64,000 nt of DNA from an uncultured Lentisphaerota bacterium (GCA_946413265.1 CAMKJU010000004.1:1-64000), one strand, 5' to 3'; shown: positions 35,601-43,060, counted from the first letter of the stretch. Translations and numbers: made by a program. Notes: generated by a model not told the origin, from the sequence alone.

Positions 35601-38131
35601 CGGCGGGCAACGTCGTCGAGAACGCGGTCCCGAACGAGCACACCACCGTCGTCATCGACGGAACGACGTCGTTCAGCGTCCCCGAGGGAACGGCGATGAA
35701 CTGGAAGGGCGTCCAGATCGGCGCCGACCTCCACAAGGGCGCGCAGATGGGCTACATCAAGTACCCGAACCGCTCGGCGATGGGCAACGACAACTGGAAG
35801 GACGTGCCGCTGAAGGAGTACATCTCGCAGGGCGTTGGCGACTTGACGGAGCTCACCGCCTACGGCGTCGGCTGGTCCGCCGCCTACATCAACGAGGCGC
35901 ATGTGCGCTACGACGGCTGGGTGTACGTGTCGGCGGCGGAGGCGGGCACGTGGAACGTGAACCAGCGCTACGACGACTACTACGGCTTTGCCATCGACGG
36001 CGCGTGGAAGCTCCTCAACCGTACCTACGACGCGAACAAGATGGTGAACTTCGCGATGACGGAGGGCTGGCACCGCTTCACGATCGTCTGCGGCGACACG
36101 ACGGGCGGCGAGGGCGCGAACGGCGCGTCCAACGGAATGTCCTACGACGGCAATGCGTGGCCGATGCTCGTGAGCGTCAACGGCGCGGAGTACGTCCCGT
36201 TCTCGCCGGAGCACTTCACGATGGGCACGGGCCGGAACGTCGTCACGCTCGACGCCGACTGCGACTGGCGCGGGCTGGGGACGGTCGCGATCCCGTCCGG
36301 CTCCGTCATCGACCTGAACGGGCACACGCTCCGGGTGAGGGGGCTTTCGGCCGACGGCTACGTGGGCGCGAAGGTCACGTCCTCCGCCAAGCTCGACGCG
36401 ACGGCGACGCCTCCCTCGGTCCTTTCCAGCGCCGTGATGTGGTTCGACGCCTCCGACGCCTCGACGATGACGCTCGACGCGGAAGGGCGCGTCCGCACGT
36501 GGACCTCGAAGGACGCGAACCACCTCGTCGCGACGGCTGACGGCAACTATCCAATCTACGACACGGCGACGTGGGGGCGGCCCACGGTCGACTTCGGCAA
36601 GACGGGCAGCCAGCGCGACTTGATCTACACGCGCCAGAACGGACTGCGCACCGTGTTCTGGGTCGTCAAGATCGAGAAGACGCAGGATGCGTTCCTCCTT
36701 GGCGACAAGGCGAGCGGCAACTATCGCTTCCACCGCGGCGACGGCGGCGTGTACGGCAACTCGAGCCACGCGAAGTTCAGCAACGTGTGGAACGGCACCA
36801 CGGTTGTCGATTGGCAGAACGACGTGATACCCGACGAGGACTTCCAGGTGATTTCCGTCGCCACCTCCGTGACGGACGCGCGCAGCGACTCGTTCACGAA
36901 CGACCGCAACCTCAGCAACGGTACGCGCACCGGCGGGCGCCAGCTTTCCGAGCTGATCGCCTTCAATACGGTGCTGACGGATGCGCAGCGCACGGAAGTG
37001 GTGCAGTACCTGCAGCGGAAGTGGATGGGCGAGAAGACGCCGGGTACGCTTGTGATCGACACGCCGGAGGGCGTGGAGTCCGCGAACGACGGCGTGGCCG
37101 TGTGCGGCAACGTAAAGGTGGTGAAGGAGGGTGCGGGCGCGTACGTCGCGCCGGCCGGCTCCACCTACACGGGCGGCACGGAGGTGCGCGCGGGCACGTT
37201 CCGCCTCGGCGCCCCGAAGGTGCCGGACGCGCGCGAGCAGGTGTGCGTCGGCACGCTCGGCGCGTTCGGGACGGACGTCACCGTGGAGGCGGGCGCGACG
37301 CTCGACGCCTGCGGCACGGTCAACAACTACCGCAACCGCGTGGTCCTCAACGGCGGCACGCTCGCCAACACGCTGGCGATCTCGAGCGCCGCCAACTACT
37401 CGCACTTCGGCGACGTCACGCTCACGGCGGACTCGTACATGGACTGGGTGTGCGGCGGCCTTGTGCGGCGCGACGGCACGCCCGTCACGCTCGACCTCCA
37501 GGGCCACACGCTCCACTGGAACGGACGCGGCCAGAGCGCGAGCGACTGGTGCTGGCTGCTCAACACCGACGTCACGGCGGGCACGCTCTCCGTGGACGGC
37601 TTCCTCACGGCGTACTACCTCACGGACGGCACGAAGGGCATCCGCGCGCCGCAGACCACGCTCGTCGTGAACCGCAGCGGGCTTCTCGCCATCGACCGCG
37701 AGCCGGTGACGGTGAAGGACTACATCGCCGCCAACTCGGCCGACGGCGCGCTGTACAGCGCGAACTCGCTCACCGTGAGCGGCGTCTTCAAGCCCGAGAG
37801 CGACCGCCACTGGGGCTGCACGCTCGCCAGCGGCGCGACGCTCGACCTCACGGGCTGGGAAGGGCCGTGGAACACTACTTCCGCCGGCGGCCGCGCGGTG
37901 ATCTTCCCCGAGACGGAGGGCGCGACGGTCAACGTGAAGCTCGCCGACCGCACCGACCTGAAGGTCATCAAGCGCACGGGCAAGAAGTGTGTGGTCGAAT
38001 GGGCGGCGATGCCGGAGAACACGACCTTCGTCCTTGATCCCGTTGCCCGCATGCGCGGTTACCGCATCAAGAAGACGGCGGACGGCCTGAAGCTCAGCTA
38101 CATCGGCGGCACGATGATCATCATGAAGTAA
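26648..38131 (+). CDS. Giant secreted surface protein with LamG, PATR-like, SGNH-hydrolase and PA14-like modules
   Basis: A 3827-aa exported protein. AAGGAG lies 8 nt before the ATG, and the signal peptide ends near residue 28. Modules in order: two LamG-like domains (36-250, 268-495); a duplicated Fn3-like unit (508-775, 798-1075); a DUF642-like galactose-binding region (1207-1370); a PATR-like repeat and beta-helix-like stretch (1380-1810); a degenerate SGNH module (1826-2025); linker domain D (2028-2278); an intact SGNH hydrolase module (2471-2696) with GDSITHG (Ser2478), GTND (Asn2568) and DLHP (His2668); a second D domain (2702-2958); a PA14-like domain (3028-3178); a third LamG-like domain (3258-3461); and a final PATR/beta-helix region. 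No C-terminal beta-barrel, PEP-CTERM or LPXTG signal is seen. Likely carbohydrate binding and ester removal on polymers outside the cell. Substrate is unknown. Confidence 0.88.
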   Translation: MSKLRISTLALAAMVAASAVVPLAGRADETKTSTAALKHRWTFNTDLKDSVTGRSAVKVGANVAVADGVAKMTGAGNSTGSLNLGMDVMPPGAATIEIWAKQTATKNYSRIFDYGPNNQNYFTMSWSTGTDINKDIEEIKYANTAILRKDNTLFPYSLGTQYHISVVFTPKSDGSCDIRWAKRNVTTGAIEKSGSGNAPNWALGALYRPYFYLGHSQYSGDHDANAEYDEVRIWNGALTDAQLNANAAAGPNSLPETVAVAPAVDNAYVHLRQRWSFNGNYNNALPGRPAAAGKGKKLAWADSNTTIQMSGTKNQMSDNNNGGYVELGVGGNILPSDSMTIEIWATPTAAKNYARVFDMGGGETDGILLSWVRGTNTGQDAFQVKRGGSTLLSVNDSFGGFALNTKWHIAVSYRDMGNGNTMVHWTKRNADTGRIVRNRWAMVTGWTIAELRTYTLNIGHSFYKNDIDANAKYDEVRIWNGALSDETLAESARLGPTTLPGVVRLYEPPRTVCVAEKTADSVTLAFGNPNGRNHALFLASGATDGDDDKYAWESFEKVADIVDGQETYTYAVPAALRDGRPVRFFLLQTTGLAMAKELDKVHSTGAQWVNADLVPDGRTVTDFRFGNVTYVHHTVFFGQNWTGSRYLFNQQSSKFHFHGSGTTDTGISVAANKDYRFVMSDDSVATLFYDGTEKRVNNGRGVDGNNPMGIFAANNNADYSTFDFYRMKIANGGWYDPYPMQRDYIPALDANDVPGLYDQVNDKFYPSSTETALVAGTERDAARFGRVTDMTPTFRFLPTVAVTEQTATTATLAFGNGASGSNLFLAYGETDGGADKNAWTNFEDLGTIAPETVTTNVTLPAALQATGLKYRFFLMKTDDLPYASEVASFTSSGGQTVRTGYIPDINTTFDFHIGGLTYANGATLFGQSWQGAAYMLDIQSDKYYWHGRGTALDSSPTTSDSYRFQMTDEDIIKIDHGGSRKTYVVERKPNPILDLAVFGTWSVTKGSKYTFNSLSLKDAGMVVRDLVPVVKANGKGALFDRANGVVHSNELESNDFTKGATLTRTGWVQDSTASLNSFAAADAGRAATAHWIGGGDVTDLSDPANWKCWDATGAELPATTVPDSGTAAYIDGNAAFSFPVGATPSWASITFGARTGRVTLTADCDWRGLGTINVVSDTVIDLNGHTLYLDNVAGDGSVKITDSILERADLITNGSFENFDGTFSGTYAYFTVGGFQPTGWDGTTGAGLTKKGTTWCANTPIDGLFACFLQRGTGRIAQTFIAPETGEYTLTFKLAARPSYTGEKMSVDLDGVPVRTWGAVNNTVFEEQTVTLNLTAGEHTLTFQGYELGLDTAALIDDVRLVKSGIAAGELHIDVAAGAAKDNVAYVVDGGLTIVKTGAGTFTAANYIRNSGGAVVSAGTLALGAQSLLAKGYPIRVLDGATYDMAGNGNGNCPVLTIEGTGPDGKGALRNSGADMGNGSAQLAGIILTGDATAYSSNGSFGLINSSYAATEFDLAGHTLTIGVPAAKSFWLCNAVSSCEGLIRVTSGRLYFHNSAVNLPNVDMVVDGVDSKVEVPAVDVYLRDLVMDGGSTYKQSSNRLHLRNLTFNDATKIETSVSWIYIADTLLVSNETTDVTCAAPITNNGTFPRLVKKGAAKFNITNNHSDQRMDRGAEIFGGTVVMGSTHSSYKPEIAISAQAVPVKIHAGGTLDMRACEKPVKFTTLEVEAGGTILANAANVIQCSGDMTFTGAQPFTFEGTINCSGKASFDLAGAAAPEGDANITLLSAGTIVGLEAADVEVAGAPAGYEVVVTTKGIFLTKDTSSIVVAPETKIWTLGGSYVYGSTYCFRAPLAQSLSAEGWNVKMTGWRTANANVVCAGVDAWKRHAGVQNLALKTSATRAGVLEGLETYAAAANEPDFTVFLCGDIDVADGVADATVLANYKEAVTRIKAALPMTTVIACTIPGGSTALNGDIASWCASEADVECVDVSALITSSQTEAECAAVAAAIKAKLATLATANGKNTPSTWVRPAVVLDATNNVPAAYLAGFTRVRTIEPTDTTSFSQNLYAIPYTYAPAMQETGIAKVGYYIELVRKDTGALQALWVDMDAPGSTWADVALPVTTAQKKQKTVTKLHVWSNFGGVKQVPANDDSVDGYIEFNCQNYGGTDRTGDVITEPWTGNVLGFNDTFNSDGTFACFQLMRKFAEPDGVLPGEILFAYNRWGNADSSALGMGTLANYGNHGQTTKVLDWTFIDKTGSADLANISGAAYSYVRIEFWVKYDGSTPDRSVIADYVWTGATDSTFNTVGNWEKDGTAATSLANASILVPEGASPAFTYIGWDPISLTTTRLLVDGAASFNDVGGFYLSTLDVGATGRLTYDPTKFTFRLLSPPAFASGAKIALAPKYAQNTKGRFLLMTWNAGALDMDEAALTAVFDAASANGNNPKVWAENLEAGGRLWLDLDYGAAKQRVHVLPVGDSITHGGAYGNWRTGLMKKLAAAGYEPVAKGYRYDQSADICGAAMPDEWVSHSGVGGQRLISSGGGGTIDAIENLLDQAGDVDFVLVKLGTNDINSGGKTPAELFPVWSNLVCKVLVQKPTAKFIAGAVVDIADATKNARVIAYNTMMREAIEGGMFPAKRAYFADLYTPCYRYDGEGNYITGSFQSATDLHPDWPGEDKMADVYCKAITDALADDPAFTPGQVEANIPTTSGAENNVPAAFRAGFTRARVFDVAAHNTKRLHTLGYVPYDDIGETGAAEENIGRVGYYVEIKRKDDGVHQYHGLVRWLWVSMDAFGNRTIEEAGVPLFSIYQGPAAHMKVASNMPGIETTPADGDGVDGWIEFWPSSYSEGASGIAGAPAQTYTFDWNDIRSDNMEGYGSMQIHRFTPGAFNPAQVLFAFNQWTESGTKNYQFGMGNFSDNKNGSMDWTFSSDTGRTGGSTRMTADAYEIAKIEIWTTPGTVDMTARWTGGGAAGNLADPANWECRDAAGNVVENAVPNEHTTVVIDGTTSFSVPEGTAMNWKGVQIGADLHKGAQMGYIKYPNRSAMGNDNWKDVPLKEYISQGVGDLTELTAYGVGWSAAYINEAHVRYDGWVYVSAAEAGTWNVNQRYDDYYGFAIDGAWKLLNRTYDANKMVNFAMTEGWHRFTIVCGDTTGGEGANGASNGMSYDGNAWPMLVSVNGAEYVPFSPEHFTMGTGRNVVTLDADCDWRGLGTVAIPSGSVIDLNGHTLRVRGLSADGYVGAKVTSSAKLDATATPPSVLSSAVMWFDASDASTMTLDAEGRVRTWTSKDANHLVATADGNYPIYDTATWGRPTVDFGKTGSQRDLIYTRQNGLRTVFWVVKIEKTQDAFLLGDKASGNYRFHRGDGGVYGNSSHAKFSNVWNGTTVVDWQNDVIPDEDFQVISVATSVTDARSDSFTNDRNLSNGTRTGGRQLSELIAFNTVLTDAQRTEVVQYLQRKWMGEKTPGTLVIDTPEGVESANDGVAVCGNVKVVKEGAGAYVAPAGSTYTGGTEVRAGTFRLGAPKVPDAREQVCVGTLGAFGTDVTVEAGATLDACGTVNNYRNRVVLNGGTLANTLAISSAANYSHFGDVTLTADSYMDWVCGGLVRRDGTPVTLDLQGHTLHWNGRGQSASDWCWLLNTDVTAGTLSVDGFLTAYYLTDGTKGIRAPQTTLVVNRSGLLAIDREPVTVKDYIAANSADGALYSANSLTVSGVFKPESDRHWGCTLASGATLDLTGWEGPWNTTSAGGRAVIFPETEGATVNVKLADRTDLKVIKRTGKKCVVEWAAMPENTTFVLDPVARMRGYRIKKTADGLKLSYIGGTMIIMK

Positions 38132-38145
38132 CGGTGGGTTGCGGA

Positions 38146-38221
38146 TAATCCGGAAGTTCCGGATGCTCCGGAAGTTCCGGACTATCCGGATCTTCCGGAA
38201 TCCCCGGATTATCCGGGCGTC
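38146..38221 (+). repeat. Noncoding CCGGAANNN nonamer array, in frame with the preceding stop
   Basis: About eight period-9 units (CCGGAAGTT, CCGGATGCT, CCGGACTAT, CCGGATTAT) lie between the giant gene and the next gene. Read in the frame of the giant gene they would encode P-[ED]-x triplets, the same peptide pattern as the two coding arrays, up to a TGA at 38258. Confidence 0.85.
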
Positions 38222-38246
38222 CCGTGCTCTGCGCGATCCGCGAATT

Positions 38247-38257
38247 TGTGGTATAAT
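38247..38257 (+). promoter_or_regulatory. Extended -10 promoter of the Gfo/Idh/MocA gene
   Basis: TGTGG-TATAAT with the consensus -10 hexamer at 38252-38257. No good -35 box is visible, as expected for an extended -10 promoter. The leader of about 17 nt holds GAAAGGAA before the ATG at 38282. Confidence 0.6.
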
Positions 38258-38281
38258 TGACGGTCGAAAGGAAAACCAGAA

Positions 38282-39751
38282 ATGAAAACGATGCATTTTG
38301 CGCCCACGCGGCGCGCGTTTATGACGGGAATCGGGGCGTTCGGGCTTTCGCTCAGTGCGGCCGGAATCGACCTTGCGCCGCAAGATACGTTCAAGGGTAA
38401 GGTTGCGGGGCGCAAGCTTAAGATCGCGTCCATCGGATGCGGCGGCATGGGCCGCGGCGCGACGGAGAGTCTCATCAGTGCGGGCTGCGAGCTTGTGGCG
38501 ATCTGCGACATCGACCCGGCGATGTTCGCCCACTGGGAGAAGAAGTACCCCGGCATCCCCAAGTTCACCGACTACCGCAAGATGCTGAAGACGATGGGCG
38601 ACAAGTTCGAGGCCGTGCAGGTGGGCACGCCGGACCACACGCACGCCTACATCTCCATCGACTGCATGAACGCCGGCAAACACGTGTACGTGCAGAAGCC
38701 GCTCGCGCGCACCGTGGAGGAGTGCGAACTGATGCTCAAGACCTCTCTCCGCACGGGTCGCGTGGTGCAGATGGGTAACCAAGGCCATCCGGGCGTGTGG
38801 CGCTACAAGGCGCTGCGCGATGCCGGCGCGTGGGGCGCAATCAAGGAGATCTACAGCTGGAGCGACCGTCCGGTGTGGCCGCAGGGCATGAAGAAGTACG
38901 CGAAGCCCGAGCCGGTTCCGGCGCACTTCGCGCCGGATTCCTGGGACTGCTGGTGCGGTCCGAGCGCCGACCACGGCTATTCGAGCGCCTACCACCGCTT
39001 CAAGTGGCGCGGCTGGTGGGACTACGGCTGCGGCGCGATCGGCGACATGGCGGTTCACAACGCCGATCCGGCGTTCTGGACGTTTGAGCTTGGCCTGCCG
39101 ACGAAAGTAACGGGCGATACCTTCGGCGAGGGCCCCGTGGGCGTCGCCTATCCGAAGAAGTCGCGCATCGAGATGGCGTTCGCGCCGAACAAGTGGATTC
39201 CGAACGGCGTCAAGCTCGTATGGACGGACGGACACGTGAAGCCCGACATGAAGGCCATCGCTGGCCTTGAGGAATTCGCGCTGAAGTGCGCCACCGACGC
39301 CGAGGCGAAGAAGGCCAAAAAGGCCAAGAAAGATGGCAAGCCCTACAAGGCGCCGGCGAAGATCGTTCCGTCCGTGCCAGGCAACGGCCTGATCATCGTG
39401 GGCACCAAGGCGACCTCCATTGGCGGTTCTCATGCGGCGAAGCCTGTCTGCATCGCGGGCGACAAGGCGGCGTTCGACGCCGCGCTCGCAAAGGGCGAGG
39501 CGGCGGCGAAGTACAGCCACTACCGCGAGTTCGTGGAGGCCTGCCTCGCGAACGACCTCGAGAAGTGCGGCTCGAAGCTCTCCTACGCGGCGCCCCTCAC
39601 GGAGGCTCTCCTGATCGGCTGCGTGTCGCTCCGGTATCCGGGCGAGGAACTGGCGTTCGACGCGCGTAAGATGTGCTTCACGAACAAGACCGAGGCGAAT
39701 GCGTTCCTCAAGGCTCCGAAGCGCGGCGCATGGGACTTTGCGCGTCTGTAA
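38282..39751 (+). CDS. TAT-exported Gfo/Idh/MocA-family oxidoreductase
   Basis: A 489-aa NAD(P)-dependent dehydrogenase or glycoside-processing enzyme of the Gfo/Idh/MocA family. The N-terminus MKTMHFAPTRRAFMTGIGA is a twin-arginine signal, common in PVC members of this family. The Rossmann domain starts at about 45 (KIASIGCGGMGRGATESL), with the family motif VYVQKPLARTVEEC at about 138-151 in place of the usual EKP and PDHTHA before it. The C-terminal part holds the Trp-rich WDCWCGPSADHGYSS and YGCGAIGDMAVHN segments. Such enzymes act on sugars or open glycosidic bonds by oxidation; the substrate here is unknown. Unusual for carrying a Lys-rich insert at about 340-360. Confidence 0.9.
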   Translation: MKTMHFAPTRRAFMTGIGAFGLSLSAAGIDLAPQDTFKGKVAGRKLKIASIGCGGMGRGATESLISAGCELVAICDIDPAMFAHWEKKYPGIPKFTDYRKMLKTMGDKFEAVQVGTPDHTHAYISIDCMNAGKHVYVQKPLARTVEECELMLKTSLRTGRVVQMGNQGHPGVWRYKALRDAGAWGAIKEIYSWSDRPVWPQGMKKYAKPEPVPAHFAPDSWDCWCGPSADHGYSSAYHRFKWRGWWDYGCGAIGDMAVHNADPAFWTFELGLPTKVTGDTFGEGPVGVAYPKKSRIEMAFAPNKWIPNGVKLVWTDGHVKPDMKAIAGLEEFALKCATDAEAKKAKKAKKDGKPYKAPAKIVPSVPGNGLIIVGTKATSIGGSHAAKPVCIAGDKAAFDAALAKGEAAAKYSHYREFVEACLANDLEKCGSKLSYAAPLTEALLIGCVSLRYPGEELAFDARKMCFTNKTEANAFLKAPKRGAWDFARL

Positions 39752-39754
39752 GCG

Positions 39755-41266
39755 ATGCACCTAGGTTGGTCATCACACGTCTATCCGCTGGAAGCGGCGG
39801 ATTTCGACGATGTGCCAGACTATGCGGGCGAGTCCATCCCCGCTGGCGAACTGCCGTCTGACCGTGTCGTACTGCTCATCCGCAAGGGACATCCCGATTC
39901 GCTAGTGCGCGGTCGGGATGAGATTGCGCGGCGTGCGGGCGGCACGGTTGACGTGCGGGTGGTGTTCGTGCCTTCCGTCTCGCGCTGGAACCTGCTCGGG
40001 ACCTTGGTGCGCGTGTGCCGGAACCGCTACCGCTACCACGGCTCGTACGTCTACCACATCTCGGCGAAGGCCGTTCGGGAGATGAAGCTTGAACGAACGA
40101 TCCGAACGACGGACAATCCGCAGAAGCGCGCCGGCAAGGACCGTGCGGCGAGCATGAACAGGCTGCTGACGAGCCTGAAGCGGGACGGCTACCGCGACGA
40201 CAAGCCCATCGCGGTAATGCTATGCCGCACGGGTGGCCTTGCGGATTCGCTTCGCCAGGGACACCACCGCGTGAGCGCCTGCCTTGAGTGCGGCGTCGAC
40301 CGCATGGCCGTCGAATTCGTGGCGGCGGGCGTTGCACCATGGCAGAGGTGGGCGTGGGTCAGAAGACTTCTGAAGAATCCTGCAGCCGAAACTGCATGGC
40401 GGAATATCGTCGACGGCGTGGGCTCGGACATGGGTCTTTCCCGCTGCCGCGTGGTCCTCGAGAACAAGTACATCAACGACGTGTTTTTCGAGGCGCAGTT
40501 CAAGGGACGCGACGTCATCGTGAAGTGTTCCTCGACATGTGCGTGGTCAATCGGAAACGAGTTTCGGCTCGCGTCGCGTCTCCGCGCCGCCGCGCCGCTT
40601 GTGGTACCGGAGCCGCTGGCGGTCTGGACGTCGGACGACGGGCGGCGGGCGTTCGTCGTGACCGAGAAGGTGGGCGGGCCGTCGTTGACGGACCTGCTCG
40701 TGCGCGGGGTGACGGAGGCGCAGGCGGACGGGTTCGCGTCGGACATCCTCGTGCTGGCGGAGGCCCTGAACAAGACGGGCATCCTCCACCGTGACATCTA
40801 CACCGACAATTTCCTTCTTGGGGCGGATGGGCATTTGAAGGTGATCGACTTCCAGATGTCCATCGACCGGAACGACTACCGCGAAGATCCATGGGTTGCC
40901 GCACATCCGAAGTTCCTCTACGTCGTATTCGGCGTGAACCACAACACGCCCTGCGGATGCTGGGACGACCGTGCGGCCCTCGATGCCGTTCTTGCGCTTT
41001 TGCCGGCCACCGACGCCGTCGCGCAGGCGCGCCGCAAGCTGGCGGCGATGCCGGACATCGCGTTCACGGCGCGTCCTCCGCTCGGGGCGCGTCTGGTGCT
41101 GGGCGCGTATGCCATCAGCCTGATGATCCAGTCGCACGTGCCGTGGCGGTCGCGCAAGCGGCGCACCCAGGCGCGCAAGCGACTCGATACGATCCGCGCG
41201 CGCGGCGGGACGGACGTTGACGGACGCGACCCCGATGCCATCAGCGCAGGTAAGGTCTCACCATGA
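39755..41266 (+). CDS. ParB-like domain fused to an LPS-kinase-like protein kinase fold
   Basis: A 503-aa protein. Residues about 105-190 show the ParB/sulfiredoxin-like pattern (a helix, then RQGHHRVSACLECGVDRM and a hydrophobic strand). Residues 235-400 are a kinase-like fold similar to LPS core kinases: beta3 Lys257 (VIVKCSS), catalytic loop LHRDIYTDNFLL with Asp347 and Asn352, and VIDFQMS with Asp365 in place of DFG. A weak hydrophobic stretch (about 445-460) near the C-terminus may be membrane-associated. It begins 3 nt after the Gfo/Idh/MocA stop and overlaps the deacetylase by ATGA. Context suggests phosphorylation of a surface polysaccharide or lipid A core; the ParB-like part is unexplained. 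Confidence 0.7.
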   Translation: MHLGWSSHVYPLEAADFDDVPDYAGESIPAGELPSDRVVLLIRKGHPDSLVRGRDEIARRAGGTVDVRVVFVPSVSRWNLLGTLVRVCRNRYRYHGSYVYHISAKAVREMKLERTIRTTDNPQKRAGKDRAASMNRLLTSLKRDGYRDDKPIAVMLCRTGGLADSLRQGHHRVSACLECGVDRMAVEFVAAGVAPWQRWAWVRRLLKNPAAETAWRNIVDGVGSDMGLSRCRVVLENKYINDVFFEAQFKGRDVIVKCSSTCAWSIGNEFRLASRLRAAAPLVVPEPLAVWTSDDGRRAFVVTEKVGGPSLTDLLVRGVTEAQADGFASDILVLAEALNKTGILHRDIYTDNFLLGADGHLKVIDFQMSIDRNDYREDPWVAAHPKFLYVVFGVNHNTPCGCWDDRAALDAVLALLPATDAVAQARRKLAAMPDIAFTARPPLGARLVLGAYAISLMIQSHVPWRSRKRRTQARKRLDTIRARGGTDVDGRDPDAISAGKVSP

Positions 41267-42012
41267 TTTACGTCGGACTTATTATCATTGTCGCTGTGGC
41301 GATCTACGCCCTCTGCAAGTGTACGTGGTGGTGGCCGCGTTGGCCACGCGGCGTGCCGTCGTTCCTGATGCTCCATTCTGTTTCCGATGACGTGGTGGAC
41401 GCGTCCTGCCCCAACAACACGATCCGGCCGCGCGAGCTGGAGGCGTTGATAGTCCGGCTGCTCAAAGGCGGCTACAGATTCCGCACGTTCACGGATGCGG
41501 CGTCCGATCCGGGACCGCGCGACGTAGTGCTGACGTTTGACGACGGCTACGTTGACAACTACGTGGAGCTGCTGCCAATCCTGAAGCGTCATGGCGTGCC
41601 GGCGACTTGCTTCGTCACGAGCCGTTTTGACGATCCGCGTTTTCTCTCCCGCGAACAGCTGCGCGAGATGGACGCGAGCGGACTGGTCGAGATCGGGGGA
41701 CACACTTCAGGACATTGCGTTCTGACGTCGGTGGATATTGCCGAGGCGCGCGAGCAGATCCGCGCGAACAAGCGCGACCTCGAAGCGGTCCTCGGGCACC
41801 CGATTGCCTCGTTTGCCTATCCTTGCGGGGGCGAGAACGACGACATCGTGTCGGAAGTCGTCGCGGCGGGCTACCGTTTCGCCGCCGCGATGGTCAAGAA
41901 GATGCGTCCCGTGGGGACAGACCCCTACCGAATCCACCGACAGATCATTCCACGCGGCATGAAGACATGGCAAGCCTATCTGCTGGCCACGCGGGGAAAG
42001 TACAAAATATGA
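41263..42012 (+). CDS. Membrane-anchored polysaccharide deacetylase (CE4, NodB fold)
   Basis: A 249-aa metal-dependent deacetylase. The N-terminal helix IYVGLIIIVAVAIYALC anchors it. NodB motifs are VVLTFDDGYVDNY (metal Asp of TFDDG), HTSGH (His-x3-His metal ligands) and the FAYPCGG loop, so it should be active on N- or O-acetylated sugars. ATG at 41263 overlaps the TGA of the previous gene (ATGA), and its own stop overlaps the next gene in the same way, which indicates tight translational coupling. With the kinase and glycosyltransferase it fits modification of a surface glycan. Confidence 0.92.
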   Translation: MIYVGLIIIVAVAIYALCKCTWWWPRWPRGVPSFLMLHSVSDDVVDASCPNNTIRPRELEALIVRLLKGGYRFRTFTDAASDPGPRDVVLTFDDGYVDNYVELLPILKRHGVPATCFVTSRFDDPRFLSREQLREMDASGLVEIGGHTSGHCVLTSVDIAEAREQIRANKRDLEAVLGHPIASFAYPCGGENDDIVSEVVAAGYRFAAAMVKKMRPVGTDPYRIHRQIIPRGMKTWQAYLLATRGKYKI

Positions 42013-43028
42013 AGATAGCAGTCTACAAGGATACGTTTGCGGCCCGTCGCGGGGCGGACATGGCAGTGCAGTTCCTGATCGACGGCCTGCGCGAGCGCGG
42101 GTACGACGTAGTGGTGGTCACGGATGCGGATGCCGATGTGCGGGGACGCGTTTCCAGCTGCGATGTCTGCATTGCCGCTGGGACTAACGAAATCCTGGTG
42201 CTGACGGACGGCGGGCGAATCCGTCCTCCCGTGAAGACGATCCTCCAGTTCCACACGCATCCGCTCTATCCCTTCCGGCATTGGCTTCGCCGGTGGCGGC
42301 GGTGTCGCGCCATCCGTCGTGCGATTGCACTGGCCGACGCGGCGCAGGTGCTTGTGCCTTCGTACGAAGGCATGCTTCGCGAGAAGGTCGGGTATCAGGG
42401 GCACGTGTACGTCATTGGCAACGCCTCGCGTTTCGGGACGTGCGCCTCGTCTTCCGATGACGGGCAGACGATCATCTACCCAGCCGCGTTGAACGCCGAC
42501 AAGCGGCAAACCCTCCTGATCGACGCCTTTGCGCGTGTGGCGGGCGATTTCCCTGGGTGGCGCGTCGTTCTGTACGGGACGGGGAAGGCGTCGTATGAGA
42601 AAAAGCTGCGTGCGCGCGTGGCGGCGGCGGGGTTGGGGGACCGCGTCGTGTTCGCGGGGTACTGTAAAGATCTGACGGCGGCATATTCTTCTTGCGCTTT
42701 TGTCGCTTTTCCGTCCGCCAACGAGGGCGGTCCGCTGACGGTTGTAGACGCGGCGGTGTTTCACAAGCCGGTGCTTGGGCTTTTGGAGACGCCGGCGGTT
42801 GCGGAGATCATTACTGACGGCGAGACGGGTTTGTTGTGCGAGGGCAAGGTGGGGCCCTACGCGGAGGGTCTGGCGAGGTTGATGCGCGATGCGGAGCTGC
42901 GGAGGCGCCTGGGCGAAACCGCCTGCAGCCGCTTCGCGGCCGTCTATTCTCGCAAGGCGTTCCTGGACCGCTGGGAGTCCGCTGTTTCCTCCTTGCTTTT
43001 GCCATCCTCGGCCGAAAAAGTCAAGTGA
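42009..43028 (+). CDS. Glycosyltransferase, GT4-like (GT-B fold)
   Basis: A 339-aa retaining glycosyltransferase starting at the ATGA overlap at 42009. The N-terminal MKIAVYKDTFAARRGADMAVQ followed by LRERGYDVVVVTD is the acceptor-side Rossmann fold. The donor site shows IIYPAALNADKRQTLLIDAFA (split domain start), VVLYGTGK, VVFAGYCKDLTAAYSSC and FPSANEGGPLTVVDA, the EX7E-like region of GT4 enzymes with E-G-G-P-L-T. The sugar is not predictable. Last gene of the coupled three-gene unit. Confidence 0.92.
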   Translation: MKIAVYKDTFAARRGADMAVQFLIDGLRERGYDVVVVTDADADVRGRVSSCDVCIAAGTNEILVLTDGGRIRPPVKTILQFHTHPLYPFRHWLRRWRRCRAIRRAIALADAAQVLVPSYEGMLREKVGYQGHVYVIGNASRFGTCASSSDDGQTIIYPAALNADKRQTLLIDAFARVAGDFPGWRVVLYGTGKASYEKKLRARVAAAGLGDRVVFAGYCKDLTAAYSSCAFVAFPSANEGGPLTVVDAAVFHKPVLGLLETPAVAEIITDGETGLLCEGKVGPYAEGLARLMRDAELRRRLGETACSRFAAVYSRKAFLDRWESAVSSLLLPSSAEKVK

Positions 43029-43042
43029 CCGATTACGGCGAA

Positions 43043-43060
43043 TATGGTAAAATACTCGCC
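43043..43060 (+). promoter_or_regulatory. Leaderless-type promoter of the acyl-CoA synthetase
   Basis: TATGG-TAAAAT (hexamer 43048-43053), exactly 7 nt (ACTCGCC), then ATG at 43061. Almost the same string precedes dnaE. Confidence 0.6.

Noticed and set aside
33218-39760. A minus-strand open frame of 2180 codons opposite the giant surface gene and the Gfo/Idh/MocA gene
   Set aside because: It crosses two genes with strong family motifs, has an Arg/Val/His-rich composition typical of the complement of GC-rich codons, and no domain, signal peptide or ribosome site.
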